From CAZHHM01 sp964532225 (GTDB lineage Bacteria; Margulisbacteria; WOR-1; JAKLHX01): a DNA stretch of 64,000 nucleotides. Of this stretch, positions 16,760 through 25,467 are shown piece by piece. The stretch spans positions 33,396 through 97,395 of the forward strand of contig CAZHHM010000003.1 of NCBI GenBank assembly GCA_964532225.1, given 5' to 3'. Position 1 is the stretch's first letter, and each line of letters begins with the position of its first letter. The position numbers and the translations under genes were made by a program. The notes under the pieces are model-generated. The model did no database searches, was not told the origin of the DNA, and worked only from the letters and a program-made list of their open reading frames with translations.

Positions 16760-16764
16760 CCTCC
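16760..16764 (-). promoter_or_regulatory. Shine-Dalgarno GGAGG that points to a non-ATG start
   Basis: GGAGG on the minus strand is 8 bases before an ATT codon (16751-16749) and 29 bases before the first ATG (16730). The intervening codons encode the missing first beta strand of the GT2 fold (IPKISVL), so initiation at ATT, as in some infC genes, is the simplest reading. Confidence 0.5.
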
Positions 16765-16771
16765 GTATCAG

Positions 16772-16777
16772 ATTATA
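16772..16777 (-). promoter_or_regulatory. -10 box (TATAAT) of the GT2-AAC(3) fusion gene
   Basis: Consensus TATAAT on the minus strand. The predicted start is near 16765, just before GGAGG. It is 18 bases from the divergent -10 at 16796-16801, so the two promoters overlap and may exclude each other. No good -35. Confidence 0.5.
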
Positions 16778-16795
16778 TCATCGACAGGACAAGGT

Positions 16796-16801
16796 TATAA
16801 T
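16796..16801 (+). promoter_or_regulatory. -10 box (TATAAT) six bases before the ATG at 16808
   Basis: TATAAT then GTAGCC then ATG. With standard geometry the first transcribed base would be the A of the ATG, that is, a leaderless mRNA. No Shine-Dalgarno is present. Confidence 0.55.
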
Positions 16802-16807
16802 GTAGCC

Positions 16808-17641
16808 ATGGATATAGGACCGGTCATAGGGATCATGCTGATCAGGAACGAGAACGACATCCTGCGGGAGGTGCTTTCGGAGCATGTAAAGTTCTGTGAC
16901 CATATATATGTCCTTGACGGCACTACCGAAGATCCCGGGACATCAAAGAGCATCTGCACTTCGTTCCCGAAAGTCAGCCACTTCACCGAAGACGAGCTGC
17001 CGTCCGTTTACCCGATACCCATCAGGGACGGATGCAGACAATTCCTTATAGATAAAGCTAGAGAGAAGTTCGGGGAGAAAGGATGGTTCGTGCTTCTGCA
17101 CGGTGACGAGATATTCGTGGACAGGCCGGATGACATCATAAGGAAATACCGCGGTCTGTTCGATATGCTTACTCTGGATAACGTACTTTTCTTCGTGCAT
17201 AAGGAACAGGAGCCGTTCAAGCTTGACCCTTTAAAAAAGGTACAGGATCAGATCCGCTGGCATGCCGGCCCGGGCTCTCCCGAGCTGAGGATACTCAGGA
17301 ACAAGCCCGGCACCAGATATGACATAAGGCAGCACCACGACCTGGCGCCAAAAGGTATGGGGATGAACTACAAAACGACTTACAAGATCAAGCATTATCC
17401 TTACAGGGACCCCGAACAGCAGCAGAAAAGAGCAGCTGACAGGACCGAAGTAACGAATTGGTCCCCCTCGGGCTATTCACACATACCCGACAGGAAGTAC
17501 TATCTGGACGAGTCGTTCTTTGGTAGAAAATTCCTTTACTGGATATCCAAACGCCCGTTAACCCCCAGGATAAGCACACCGCTGGTCACAAGGTTCCTGC
17601 AGGACGTTGCCGAGAACTTCACAAGAGGTCGTATCAGATAG
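16808..17641 (+). CDS. Putative GT2-like (GT-A fold) glycosyltransferase
   Basis: 277 residues. Starts IGPVIGIMLIRNENDILREVLSEH, the 'RNExDIL' opening of GT-A proteins related to Glyco_tranf_2_4, and continues with FVLLHGDEIFVD (about 94-105), where the HGDE plays the part of the DxD metal site. The second half has an IRQHHDLAP and HYPYRD pattern. The exact family and sugar are uncertain. A separate transcription unit, divergent from the fusion gene and overlapping the next minus-strand gene by eight bases at its 3' end. Confidence 0.68.
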   Translation: MDIGPVIGIMLIRNENDILREVLSEHVKFCDHIYVLDGTTEDPGTSKSICTSFPKVSHFTEDELPSVYPIPIRDGCRQFLIDKAREKFGEKGWFVLLHGDEIFVDRPDDIIRKYRGLFDMLTLDNVLFFVHKEQEPFKLDPLKKVQDQIRWHAGPGSPELRILRNKPGTRYDIRQHHDLAPKGMGMNYKTTYKIKHYPYRDPEQQQKRAADRTEVTNWSPSGYSHIPDRKYYLDESFFGRKFLYWISKRPLTPRISTPLVTRFLQDVAENFTRGRIR

Positions 17642-17945
17642 AAAGGTGATTGATGCGTATCTTCTTTCTGAGAAAGATCTTTCCAAGATAGCCGTCGACC
17701 TTGAGCATATTGACCTCGCTGCCGAACGACTCATCGATAACCGCGTCCTTTGAGGAGGCCTGAGTGAAGATGACGTCATCCTTTGCTTCAGGGGTCGAGT
17801 TGGTATTCCAGTTCCCGGGGTCCGACCAATTGTAGCTCTGTCCGGCCCCTGTCCAGTACACTTGCGTACCGTTGGCAGGCGCCGCCATTGCGGTCATTGA
17901 TACGGCCAGGAACAGCAGTAGTGCTCCGGCCACACGATTTCTCAT
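17634..17945 (-). CDS. Short exported protein with one WTG...NW repeat; probably a remnant of a larger surface protein
   Basis: 103 residues. A Sec signal peptide (MRNRVAGALLLFLAVSMTAMA, cleaved near APA-NG) precedes a WTGAGQSYNWSDPGNWNTN segment (about 31-49). This is the start of the repeat seen in large autotransporters and secreted adhesins. The protein ends after about one repeat (VDGYLGKIFLRKKIRI), far shorter than that family. It has its own near-consensus promoter. Either a truncated adhesin or a small secreted protein; no stop-codon or frameshift remnant is obvious downstream because a convergent gene occupies that DNA. Confidence 0.6.
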   Translation of the reverse strand: MRNRVAGALLLFLAVSMTAMAAPANGTQVYWTGAGQSYNWSDPGNWNTNSTPEAKDDVIFTQASSKDAVIDESFGSEVNMLKVDGYLGKIFLRKKIRINHLSI

Positions 17946-17956
17946 GACTCTATTGG

Positions 17957-17984
17957 ATTATATTACCTGAAATAACCTTGTCAA
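17957..17984 (-). promoter_or_regulatory. Consensus sigma-70 promoter (TTGACA-N16-TATAAT)
   Basis: Minus strand: TTGACA at 17984-17979, 16-base spacer, TATAAT at 17962-17957, then 11 bases to the ATG at 17945. This is the best promoter match in the window and shows that the short exported gene is, or was recently, strongly transcribed. Confidence 0.65.
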
Positions 17985-17996
17985 GCAAACCTGCTG

Positions 17997-18002
17997 TATA
18001 AT
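17997..18002 (+). promoter_or_regulatory. -10 box (TATAAT) seven bases before the GT2 ATG at 18010
   Basis: TATAAT, seven bases, ATG. A TTGTCA at 17978-17983 is too close (13 bases) to be an ordinary -35 and overlaps the divergent promoter. Predicted mRNA leaderless. Confidence 0.5.
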
Positions 18003-18009
18003 TGTGGCT

Positions 18010-18936
18010 ATGGTACTGATGAGCGTCGTCATCCCTACATTGAACAGGGCCAAAGTGCTTTCAAGGGTGCTTGAAGCCCTGTGCCAGCAGACAATGCAGC
18101 ACAACGAGTACGAGATCGTCGTAGTGGATGACGGGTCTACGGACGGCACAAAAGCCGGAGTCGAGGAGGTCGCTAAGAGAGAGAGCGGCAGGCACACGAT
18201 CAAGTATGTAAAGCAGGACCCCTCGAAAAAAGGGCCGGCTTCAGCCAACAATCTGGGCATCAGGAACGCTTCCGGCAGATACATTCTGTTCATGAACGAT
18301 GATGTTATCGCCGACAAGGAATTGCTGAGAGAGCATGCCAGGTCTCACTCGCTCCACTCAAGAGTGATCGTTCAGGGAAGGGTGATCAACACCTCAAGCC
18401 TCGATGAGCTCGGCAAAAAGCACAACGGCTACGCAGGCGGTTACAGCGACATGTCGTTCGGATATTTCACAACATGGAATTGTTCCGTCGAAAAGGCCCT
18501 ACTCGAGCAGGCAGGGATGTTCGACGAGGACTTCAGGGAACTTTGCTGGGAAGACGTCGAATTCGGCTACAGGCTTCGCAGGCTCGGAGTGAAGCAGATA
18601 TACAACAAAGCCGCTTTCGGCTATCACTTCAGGCACGAGTTCAAGGTGGACAATATCGGGTGGGTAAAGCACAAGTCCGTCAACATGGGGCGTAACGCCG
18701 TGCTCTATTACCGCAAACACCCCACTCTTGATGTAAAGATCTCGACGGAATCTTTCTGGCTACCTATGACGATGCACAGTTTCATGTCATTCGGGGTAAG
18801 GATGGTCGGAGGCCCGGCCTTGACCGGACTCTTCAAATGGCTGGAGAAGAGGGGCATGGCAAGGACGCTCTCCTTCCTGGTGGGTCTTGCTGGCAAATAC
18901 TGGTACTACTCAGGAGTAAAGGACGCCATGAAATGA
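18010..18936 (+). CDS. GT2-family glycosyltransferase (A)
   Basis: 308 residues from ATG 18010 (VLMSVVIPTLNRAKVL). An upstream in-frame GTG at 18004 would add two residues. GT-A domain: VVVDDGSTDGT (about 38-48), the metal site FMNDDV (95-100 region), WNCSVEKALLEQAGMFDEDF and CWEDVEFGYRLRRLG, the acceptor ED motif. A C-terminal 60-residue extension with a hydrophobic stretch may touch the membrane. Overlaps the next gene by four bases. Confidence 0.88.
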   Translation: MVLMSVVIPTLNRAKVLSRVLEALCQQTMQHNEYEIVVVDDGSTDGTKAGVEEVAKRESGRHTIKYVKQDPSKKGPASANNLGIRNASGRYILFMNDDVIADKELLREHARSHSLHSRVIVQGRVINTSSLDELGKKHNGYAGGYSDMSFGYFTTWNCSVEKALLEQAGMFDEDFRELCWEDVEFGYRLRRLGVKQIYNKAAFGYHFRHEFKVDNIGWVKHKSVNMGRNAVLYYRKHPTLDVKISTESFWLPMTMHSFMSFGVRMVGGPALTGLFKWLEKRGMARTLSFLVGLAGKYWYYSGVKDAMK

Positions 18937-19820
18937 AGATGTCTGCTGTAATAGTAAGCTGGAACGTAAAGGACCTTTTGAAGAAATGCATCCTTTCAGT
19001 ACTGGACAACACCGAACACGTCAAGGACATGGAGATCATTGTGGTGGACAACGCATCGGCTGACGGTTCTGCCGACATGGTCGCTTCCACCTTCCCTTCC
19101 GTCAAGCTAATAAGGAACCTGGACAACGTCGGCTTTTCAAGAGCCAACAATCAGGGCATAGAGGCCTCTTCGGGAGAGTATGTGCTGCTTTTGAACCCTG
19201 ATACCGAGGTCAGGCTGGGAGCCGTAGACAAGCTATGCTCTTATCTTGACCGCAATACCGATACTGCAGGTGTCGCGCCGAAGCTCCTTAATGCCGACGG
19301 TTCGCTTCAGAGGTCCATACTAGGGTTCCCAACTCTTGGAGCAATGGCTGCCAGGCAGCTTTTTGTCGAATATCTTTGGCCTGACAACCCCTGGAGCAAG
19401 GCATACAATCTTCCGGACCATGATTACGGGGCTGTTTCGGATGTGGACCAGCCCATGGGCGCCTGCATACTGTTCAGGAGGTCCGCTCTTGAAGAGGCCC
19501 ACGGTTTTGACGCTGCAAGCTTCATGTTCTTTGATGAGGTGGACCTTTGCTTCAGGATAAAGAAAGCCGGATGGAAGATCAGGTATATCCCCGATGCCGA
19601 GGTGGTCCATTACGGGGGCTCCTCTGTTAAAAAATGGGGAGCGTTCAATCTAAGCAGGCATTGGACCAGGAGCAGGAACCTGTTCTTCAGGAAGCATTAC
19701 GGGGCTATGCAGCTTGCGGCCTTGTATCTGGCGGACGCATTAAGGGCGGTCATCATCATCGCTTTGTTGATCGTGCTTATCGCTTCGATACCGTTCTTTA
19801 TCGAGATGCTTTCTTTCTGA
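18933..19820 (+). CDS. GT2-family glycosyltransferase (B), rhamnosyltransferase-like, with C-terminal membrane segment
   Basis: 295 residues from ATG 18933 (MKMSAVIVSWNVKDLL), whose start overlaps the previous stop. GT-A blocks: VVDNASADGSADMV, NVGFSRANNQG, LLLNPDTEV, GACILFRRSALEE and FFDEVDLCFRIKKAG. This is the WbbL/rhamnosyltransferase subgroup. A C-terminal helix of about 25 hydrophobic residues (ADALRAVIIIALLIVLIASI) should anchor it to the inner face of the membrane. Its 3' end overlaps the convergent lgt gene by 23 bases. Confidence 0.88.
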   Translation: MKMSAVIVSWNVKDLLKKCILSVLDNTEHVKDMEIIVVDNASADGSADMVASTFPSVKLIRNLDNVGFSRANNQGIEASSGEYVLLLNPDTEVRLGAVDKLCSYLDRNTDTAGVAPKLLNADGSLQRSILGFPTLGAMAARQLFVEYLWPDNPWSKAYNLPDHDYGAVSDVDQPMGACILFRRSALEEAHGFDAASFMFFDEVDLCFRIKKAGWKIRYIPDAEVVHYGGSSVKKWGAFNLSRHWTRSRNLFFRKHYGAMQLAALYLADALRAVIIIALLIVLIASIPFFIEMLSF

Positions 19821-20535
19821 CAATAAGGATAACGCCCGTGCAGACGGCCAGCAGGGCGATGCTTATCCACTGAGAGGGAGAAAGACCGGCCCAGTTGAGC
19901 AGATTGAACCTGAAAGACTCCACTATGAACCTGTACACGGAATACATCACGACACCCCACAAGAGCACCTGCCCGTCATAGGCCTTCCTGCGGTAGACCG
20001 CCCATACAACTGCAAATATGATAAGGCCGGAAACAATAGAATATATCTGTGTCGGATGGACGGGGACCATGCTTTCAGGGAATGTCATTGCCCAGGGAAG
20101 AGAGCACGGGACCCCGTAGCAGCAGCCGTTCAGCAGGCACCCTACCCTTCCTATCGCGTACCCGACAGCCGCAGCCGGAGTGGCGATATCGAACGCCCTG
20201 AGAACGGGAATATTCCTTGAACGGCAGAACAGTATGATGGTGACCATCGAAAAGACCAGTCCTCCGTAGAAGACCATACCGCCTTCCCATAGAGCGAATA
20301 CGGAGAGCGGATCGTTGAGGAACGGCCCCGGGAACCCGATAATGTAAAATACCCTGGCTCCTATAAGCCCGGAAAATATTACCCACATTGCCCCGTCAAT
20401 GACATCATCACGCTTAATACCTTCTCTTTTGCCGAACGAAGCCGCGATAAACACACCCGCGATGAAGGCAAGTGCGACCAACGCCCCCCAGGAATGCACA
20501 TGGAACCCGAACACCTCAAACAGTTCAGGATGCAT
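19798..20535 (-). CDS. lgt: Prolipoprotein diacylglyceryl transferase
   Basis: Attaches diacylglycerol to the lipobox cysteine of prolipoproteins in the inner membrane. 245 residues, seven hydrophobic spans. The signature GRVGCLLNGCCYG (about 118-130) and the HPTQIY motif are intact, and HSWGALVALAF is the first-span pattern. Start ATG overlaps the lspA stop by one base (TGATG), preceded by AAGGAG. Lgt and LspA sit as a lipoprotein-maturation pair. Confidence 0.96.
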   Translation of the reverse strand: MHPELFEVFGFHVHSWGALVALAFIAGVFIAASFGKREGIKRDDVIDGAMWVIFSGLIGARVFYIIGFPGPFLNDPLSVFALWEGGMVFYGGLVFSMVTIILFCRSRNIPVLRAFDIATPAAAVGYAIGRVGCLLNGCCYGVPCSLPWAMTFPESMVPVHPTQIYSIVSGLIIFAVVWAVYRRKAYDGQVLLWGVVMYSVYRFIVESFRFNLLNWAGLSPSQWISIALLAVCTGVILIVRKKASR

Positions 20536-20969
20536 CAGCGTTTCTCCTTAGCAAATATCAGAGATATGATAAGTAGGGCTGCACAGATATTTATCATGAT
20601 ATCAGCCAGGTTCATCACGGAAAAATGTCTGACACCTATGAAGTCGACCACATATCCTTTTATCAGTCTGTCGGCAAGGTTACCGGCGCTGGCACCTATG
20701 AGCACGCCGAGCACGGCGTCGAACGCACCGGACCTGTTCCTTGAGGTCAGATAGAACATACAGACCGCGGTCAGAGCGAATATGCTTACTATTGCGATAG
20801 AAGCGGTCTGCCCGGAGAAAATGCCGAATGCAGCACCTTTGTTCCTGACAACGGATAAGTAGAGGAGACCTCCTACGGCCTTTAGCTCCTGTCCGCCGAG
20901 AACGGACAATGCGATGTACTTTGATGTCTGGTCTATCAGGAAAGCAGCCACTGCGGACAGGAAGAACAT
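20535..20969 (-). CDS. lspA: Lipoprotein signal peptidase (signal peptidase II)
   Basis: Aspartic membrane protease that removes the signal peptide from diacylglyceryl prolipoproteins. 144 residues, four spans. The conserved LIDQTSKYIAL (first catalytic-region block), VVRNKGAAFGIFSG and the two catalytic Asp blocks GASAGNLADRL and GYVVDFIG are present. One base separates it from the DUF5665 gene. Confidence 0.94.
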   Translation of the reverse strand: MFFLSAVAAFLIDQTSKYIALSVLGGQELKAVGGLLYLSVVRNKGAAFGIFSGQTASIAIVSIFALTAVCMFYLTSRNRSGAFDAVLGVLIGASAGNLADRLIKGYVVDFIGVRHFSVMNLADIMINICAALLIISLIFAKEKR

Positions 20970-20970
20970 T

Positions 20971-21270
20971 TTACTGCCTTAACCCGTTCTGGACGGAATT
21001 GTTCACAAAGTCAACTAGATTGGCGATATATGAACCGATTATGGGGATCTGGAGCAGCGGCGCCATCACCGTAACGAGGACATAAACGACGACCGCGAAA
21101 ATGACCGTCATTCCGATAGCTATCCCCAGCCCCCTGAAAACACCTGCCAGGAAATTGAACCAGAATAGTTTCCAGGGCCTGGTCATAAGCTGAACGTATT
21201 CCGCGAAGTTGGCCTTCTCGAAATGGTCGGCCAGCTTTGAAATATTGTCGTTAAGTATGTTCTTGTCCAT
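20971..21270 (-). CDS. DUF5665-family small membrane protein
   Basis: 99 residues. An N-terminal hydrophilic segment (ISKLADHFEKANFAEYVQLM) leads to RPWKLFWFNFLAGVFRGLG and two hydrophobic spans, VIFAVVVYVLVTVMAPLL and PIIGSYIANLV. This matches my recollection of DUF5665, common beside lspA/ahcY-type housekeeping genes in Firmicutes-like genomes. Function unknown. Its ATG overlaps the ahcY stop (TGATG-like junction at 21270). Confidence 0.6.
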   Translation of the reverse strand: MDKNILNDNISKLADHFEKANFAEYVQLMTRPWKLFWFNFLAGVFRGLGIAIGMTVIFAVVVYVLVTVMAPLLQIPIIGSYIANLVDFVNNSVQNGLRQ

Positions 21271-22673
21271 CAGTACCTGTAATGCTCCGGTTTATAAGGC
21301 CCGTTAACGTCAACACCGATGTAATCCGCCTGTTCCTTGGTCAATTTTGTAAGCTTGACCCCTATCTTGTCAAGATGGAGCCTTGCCACTTCTTCGTCAA
21401 GCTTTTTGGGCAGACGGTAAACTCCGGCAGCGTACTTATCCTTGTTCTGCCATAGATCTATCTGCGCAAGGACCTGGTTGGTGAATGAATTGGACATGAC
21501 AAAAGAAGAGTGCCCCGTAGCACAGCCAAGATTGACCAGCCTGCCTTCGGCAAGAAGATACAGCTCTCTTCCGCCGGGGAAGATGTATTTGTCTACCTGA
21601 GGCTTAATGTTCACCTTCTTTATGCCTTTGTAGGAATCGAGCTGTGAGACCTGGATCTCGTTGTCAAAGTGCCCGATATTGCATATTATGGCCTGGTCCT
21701 TCATCTTTTCCATATGCTCTATCCTTATGACGTCCCTGTTGCCCGTAGCCGTCACATAGATGTCGCCTGTTCCCAGTGTCTCTTCAAGAGTACAGACCTC
21801 ATATCCTTCCATGGCGGCTTGAAGCGCGTTTATCGGATCGATCTCGGTGACCATGACCCTGGCTCCCAGTCCGCGCAGGGACTGGCAGGAACCTTTGCCC
21901 ACATCACCGTAGCCGCAGACGACTGCCACTTTTCCGGCGAACATCACGTCCATGGCCCTTTTCAGCCCGTCACCAAGGCTCTCTCTGCAGCCATAGAGGT
22001 TGTCGAACTTTGATTTGGTAACGGAATCGTTCACGTTGATAGCGGGAACGAGCAGTTTCCCCTTTTCCATCATCTGGTAAAGCCTGTGGACGCCGGTTGT
22101 CGTCTCTTCGGAAACACCTTTCCATTCTTTGATCATAGAGGTCCACTTTTTGGGTTCCTCTTTGAGCGTTCTCTTCAGGAGCTTCAGCAGCTCGGTCTCA
22201 TCCTCCCCGCATGTCTTCCTGTCGAGACACGAAGGCTCATTTTCCCCTTCATAGCCTGCGTGCAGCATGAGAGTGGCATCTCCCCCGTCGTCGACGATGA
22301 GTTGAGGCCCTTTGCCTTCCGGGAATGACAGAGCTTCTTTGGTGCACCACCAGAACTCCTCGAGCGTCTCGCCTTTCCACGCGAACACCGGTATGCCGGC
22401 TTTTGCGATCGCTGCGGCAGCATGGTCCTGTGTTGAGAAGATATTGCAGCTGGCCCACCTGACATCAGCTCCAAGGTCCTTAAGTGTCTCGATAAGGACT
22501 GCGGTCTGAATGGTCATATGCAGAGACCCCATTATCCTGACGCCCTTTAACGGCTTGGCCGTTCTGTATTTTTCACGAAGCGACATAAGGCCGGGCATTT
22601 CATGCTGGGCGATATCTATCTCTTTCCTCCCGAAATCAGCGAGTCCGATATCCTTGATCTTATAGTCGGGCAT
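21270..22673 (-). CDS. ahcY: Adenosylhomocysteinase
   Basis: Reversible NAD-dependent hydrolysis of S-adenosylhomocysteine to adenosine and homocysteine, regenerating methylation capacity. 467 residues. Present are SCNIFSTQDHAAAAIA, NVNDSVTKSKFDNLYGC, the Rossmann loop VVCGYGDVGKGS, NIGHFDNEI and the C-terminal NLGCATGHSSFVMS. The length and insertions match the long eukaryote/cyanobacterial type. A Shine-Dalgarno GGAAAGGTGA precedes the ATG. 24 bases follow ileS; no riboswitch fits in that gap. Confidence 0.97.
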   Translation of the reverse strand: MPDYKIKDIGLADFGRKEIDIAQHEMPGLMSLREKYRTAKPLKGVRIMGSLHMTIQTAVLIETLKDLGADVRWASCNIFSTQDHAAAAIAKAGIPVFAWKGETLEEFWWCTKEALSFPEGKGPQLIVDDGGDATLMLHAGYEGENEPSCLDRKTCGEDETELLKLLKRTLKEEPKKWTSMIKEWKGVSEETTTGVHRLYQMMEKGKLLVPAINVNDSVTKSKFDNLYGCRESLGDGLKRAMDVMFAGKVAVVCGYGDVGKGSCQSLRGLGARVMVTEIDPINALQAAMEGYEVCTLEETLGTGDIYVTATGNRDVIRIEHMEKMKDQAIICNIGHFDNEIQVSQLDSYKGIKKVNIKPQVDKYIFPGGRELYLLAEGRLVNLGCATGHSSFVMSNSFTNQVLAQIDLWQNKDKYAAGVYRLPKKLDEEVARLHLDKIGVKLTKLTKEQADYIGVDVNGPYKPEHYRY

Positions 22674-22697
22674 ATTTCACCTTTCCTTGACGGTCGA

Positions 22698-25430
22698 TTA
22701 TAAAGCTCTTACTGCCTCAGCGCACCTTCCGCATATGGCCGGGTGTTCACTGACAGAACCGATATCCGGCATATATCTCCAGCATCTCTCGCATTTGCCG
22801 TTAGCGGTACGAGAGACTGATATTAAGAGGTCCTTGCCTTCCATGACCTTAACCCCTGCGACAAGCATAACCGATGCAAGGATGCTGTCCATACCTTTTA
22901 AGAGCAGATAGGTCTCGGGATCGGCAGTAATCGTCACTTCTGCCTCCAGTGTCTGACTGATGGTCTTTGCTGCTCTTAACTCTTCGATCTTCTTATAGGC
23001 TTCTCTTCTTATCTCTTCTATCTTCGCCCATTTAACGAGCAGCGGATCTTCCGCGCTGATATCCAGCCTTTGAGGCAGCACCTGTCCAAAGACACTGCCT
23101 TTCCCTACCCTCATGTAGATATCCTCCGCGGTAAAGCTTAGCACCGGGGCCATTAGCTTGACCAGGGTAAGGAGCATCCTGTGCATGACCGTCTGAGCGG
23201 ACAGACGGCTGAGAGATGACCTGGCATCGCAATAAAGCCTGTCCTTGACTATGTCAAGGTAGAAGGCACTAAGGTCGTTAACGCAATAGCTGTAGATCGA
23301 ATGGTAGACTATGTGGAACTCGAACTCGTCATACGCCTGCCTTACCCTGTTCTGCATCTGTTCAAGCTTTAGCAGCGCGTACCTGTCTATTTCAAGCAGC
23401 TTTTCTTCGGGTATGGCCATGCTTTCCTCGAAACCGGAAAGATTGCTCAGAAGGAACCTGCAAGTGTTCCTGATCTTGGAGAAGCTCTCGTTCACCTGTT
23501 TCAGTATCTTCTTTGACACGGCCATGTCATTGCGGAAGTCCGTTGACGCTACCCAGAGCCGCAGCACGTCGGCCCCGTATTCTTTTACGACTTCCTGGGG
23601 ATCAACCACGTTCCCGAGGGATTTGCTCATCTTTTTGCCTTTTTCGTCTATGGTGAACCCGTGAGTCAGCACCGATCTGAACGGCGATCTTCCGAACGCG
23701 GCTACCGAGGTCAGCAGCGAGGTCTGGAACCATCCCCTGTGCTGGTCCGAACCCTCCAGATAAAGATCGGCAGGCCAGGATAGACCGTGGGCCCCATTCT
23801 TAAGGACGGCATAATGGCTTGACCCGGACTCCAGCCAGACATCCATGATGTCGGTCTCTTTCTCAAAAGTGCTGCCGCCGCATGATGGACAGACGCAACC
23901 TTTCGGAAGTATCTCGGAAGCTTCTTTTGTGAACCAGACATTTGTCCCTTCTTTTTTAACCGCGTCAACGACCGCTTTGTTGAACTCACCTTTGTACAAA
24001 GGTGTCTTGCATCCGGAACAGTAGAAAGCGGGGATAGGGATACCCCATGAACGCTGCCTTGATATGCACCAATCCGGACGGGTCCCCACCATACCCCTAA
24101 TGCGGTTCTCTCCCCATGCGGGATACCATTTTGTCCTGCCTATTTCATCAAGCGCGTTCTTTCTGAGGTCATCATGGTCAACATTTATGAACCACTGTTC
24201 CGTAGCCCTGAATATTACCGGCTTTTTGCATCTCCAGCAATGCGGATATTGGTGTTTAAAGGTTGAAGAATCAAGAAGGGTCCCGTTGGATGCCATCAAT
24301 TCCAGTATGAGAGGATTGGACTTCCAGACATGCACCCCCATGAACATGGGGACCTCGTCCGTAAAAAGCCCCTTCCCGTCAACAGGCATGATAACGGGCA
24401 GCTTGTAGCGCGACCCGACCATGAAATCTTCCATACCGTGTCCCGGGGCGATATGAACGGAGCCTGATCCGGTCTCCATGCTGACGAACTCGTCCATGAC
24501 GACCATGCTCTGGCGGTCAAGGAAAGGATGTTTGCACAGCATGCCTTCAAGGTCCGAACCTTTGAAGGTCATTTTCTTTTCGGGGCTGCCCCACTTGAGC
24601 TTTTCAGCGACCTGACCTGCAAGCTCTTCCGCGACTATGAAATCCTCACCGCCTGAGGACATTACGCAGTAGGCATGATCAGGATGCACTGCAATAGCGA
24701 CGTTTGAAGGAAGTGTCCAGGGTGTAGTCGTCCAGATGATCATGCTTGTTCTTCCTGGCACAAGACCTTGACCGCCGTTCTTAGCCTTAGAGGCGTCATC
24801 CACCCTGAATTTCACGAATATCGAGGGGGACGGATCGTCCTCATACTCTATCTCGGCCTCTGCCAGGGCAGTTTCACATGTCGGGCACCAGTGTATAGGC
24901 TTCAAGGATTTGTAGACATATCCTTTTTCGGCAAGAATGCCAAACAGCTCGATTACCGAGGCTTCATAGGAGGGATCAAGGGTCAGGTAAGGCGAGTCCC
25001 ATGCCCCCATTATTCCCAAACGTTTGAATTCTGACCTTTGCAGGTCGACATACCTCAGCGCGTACTCCCTGCATCTTTGACGGAATTCAGCCGTTGACAG
25101 AGTGGACCTTCTTACGCTGAGTTCCTTGAGCAGCTGGGTCTCTATGGGAAGGCCGTGGCAGTCCCAACCTGGAATATATTTTGTCCTGTACCCCTCCATT
25201 GACCTGAACTTGACCACGATGTCTTTCAGTATCTTATTGAGAGCATGCCCGAGGTGAATATCTCCGTTTGGATACGGAGGCCCGTCATGAAGAGTATAGG
25301 TCCTCTCGGCCCCGTTCGAAAGTGGCCCCATTTGAGACCATAGATCAAGCAATTTTGGCTCAATCTCGTTGAATTTAGCTTTTATTGGAAGATCGGTACT
25401 CGGCAGGTTAAGTGTATTCTTATATTCCAT
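22698..25430 (-). CDS. ileS: Isoleucyl-tRNA synthetase
   Basis: Class I aminoacyl-tRNA synthetase. 910 residues. HIGH-type motif HLGHALN (about 59-65), editing (CP1) domain with TTTPWTLPSN and GSVHIAPGHG, and KMSKSLGN (about 605). A C-terminal zinc ribbon CERCWRYMPDIG ... CGRCAEAV ends the protein, as in bacterial-type IleRS. No canonical Shine-Dalgarno: an extended -10 lies 8 bases upstream, implying a leaderless mRNA. Confidence 0.98.
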   Translation of the reverse strand: MEYKNTLNLPSTDLPIKAKFNEIEPKLLDLWSQMGPLSNGAERTYTLHDGPPYPNGDIHLGHALNKILKDIVVKFRSMEGYRTKYIPGWDCHGLPIETQLLKELSVRRSTLSTAEFRQRCREYALRYVDLQRSEFKRLGIMGAWDSPYLTLDPSYEASVIELFGILAEKGYVYKSLKPIHWCPTCETALAEAEIEYEDDPSPSIFVKFRVDDASKAKNGGQGLVPGRTSMIIWTTTPWTLPSNVAIAVHPDHAYCVMSSGGEDFIVAEELAGQVAEKLKWGSPEKKMTFKGSDLEGMLCKHPFLDRQSMVVMDEFVSMETGSGSVHIAPGHGMEDFMVGSRYKLPVIMPVDGKGLFTDEVPMFMGVHVWKSNPLILELMASNGTLLDSSTFKHQYPHCWRCKKPVIFRATEQWFINVDHDDLRKNALDEIGRTKWYPAWGENRIRGMVGTRPDWCISRQRSWGIPIPAFYCSGCKTPLYKGEFNKAVVDAVKKEGTNVWFTKEASEILPKGCVCPSCGGSTFEKETDIMDVWLESGSSHYAVLKNGAHGLSWPADLYLEGSDQHRGWFQTSLLTSVAAFGRSPFRSVLTHGFTIDEKGKKMSKSLGNVVDPQEVVKEYGADVLRLWVASTDFRNDMAVSKKILKQVNESFSKIRNTCRFLLSNLSGFEESMAIPEEKLLEIDRYALLKLEQMQNRVRQAYDEFEFHIVYHSIYSYCVNDLSAFYLDIVKDRLYCDARSSLSRLSAQTVMHRMLLTLVKLMAPVLSFTAEDIYMRVGKGSVFGQVLPQRLDISAEDPLLVKWAKIEEIRREAYKKIEELRAAKTISQTLEAEVTITADPETYLLLKGMDSILASVMLVAGVKVMEGKDLLISVSRTANGKCERCWRYMPDIGSVSEHPAICGRCAEAVRAL

Positions 25431-25438
25431 ATAATAGG

Positions 25439-25447
25439 ATTATAACA
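25439..25447 (-). promoter_or_regulatory. Extended -10 (TGTTATAAT) of ileS
   Basis: On the minus strand TGTTATAAT ends 8 bases before the ileS ATG (25430). No -35 was found at the expected distance. Confidence 0.55.
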
Positions 25448-25467
25448 CGATGGTTTTATCGGGTTTT

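Noticed and set aside
22674..22697. SAM/SAH riboswitch before ahcY.
   Set aside because: Only 24 bases separate ileS from ahcY, too short for any known riboswitch.
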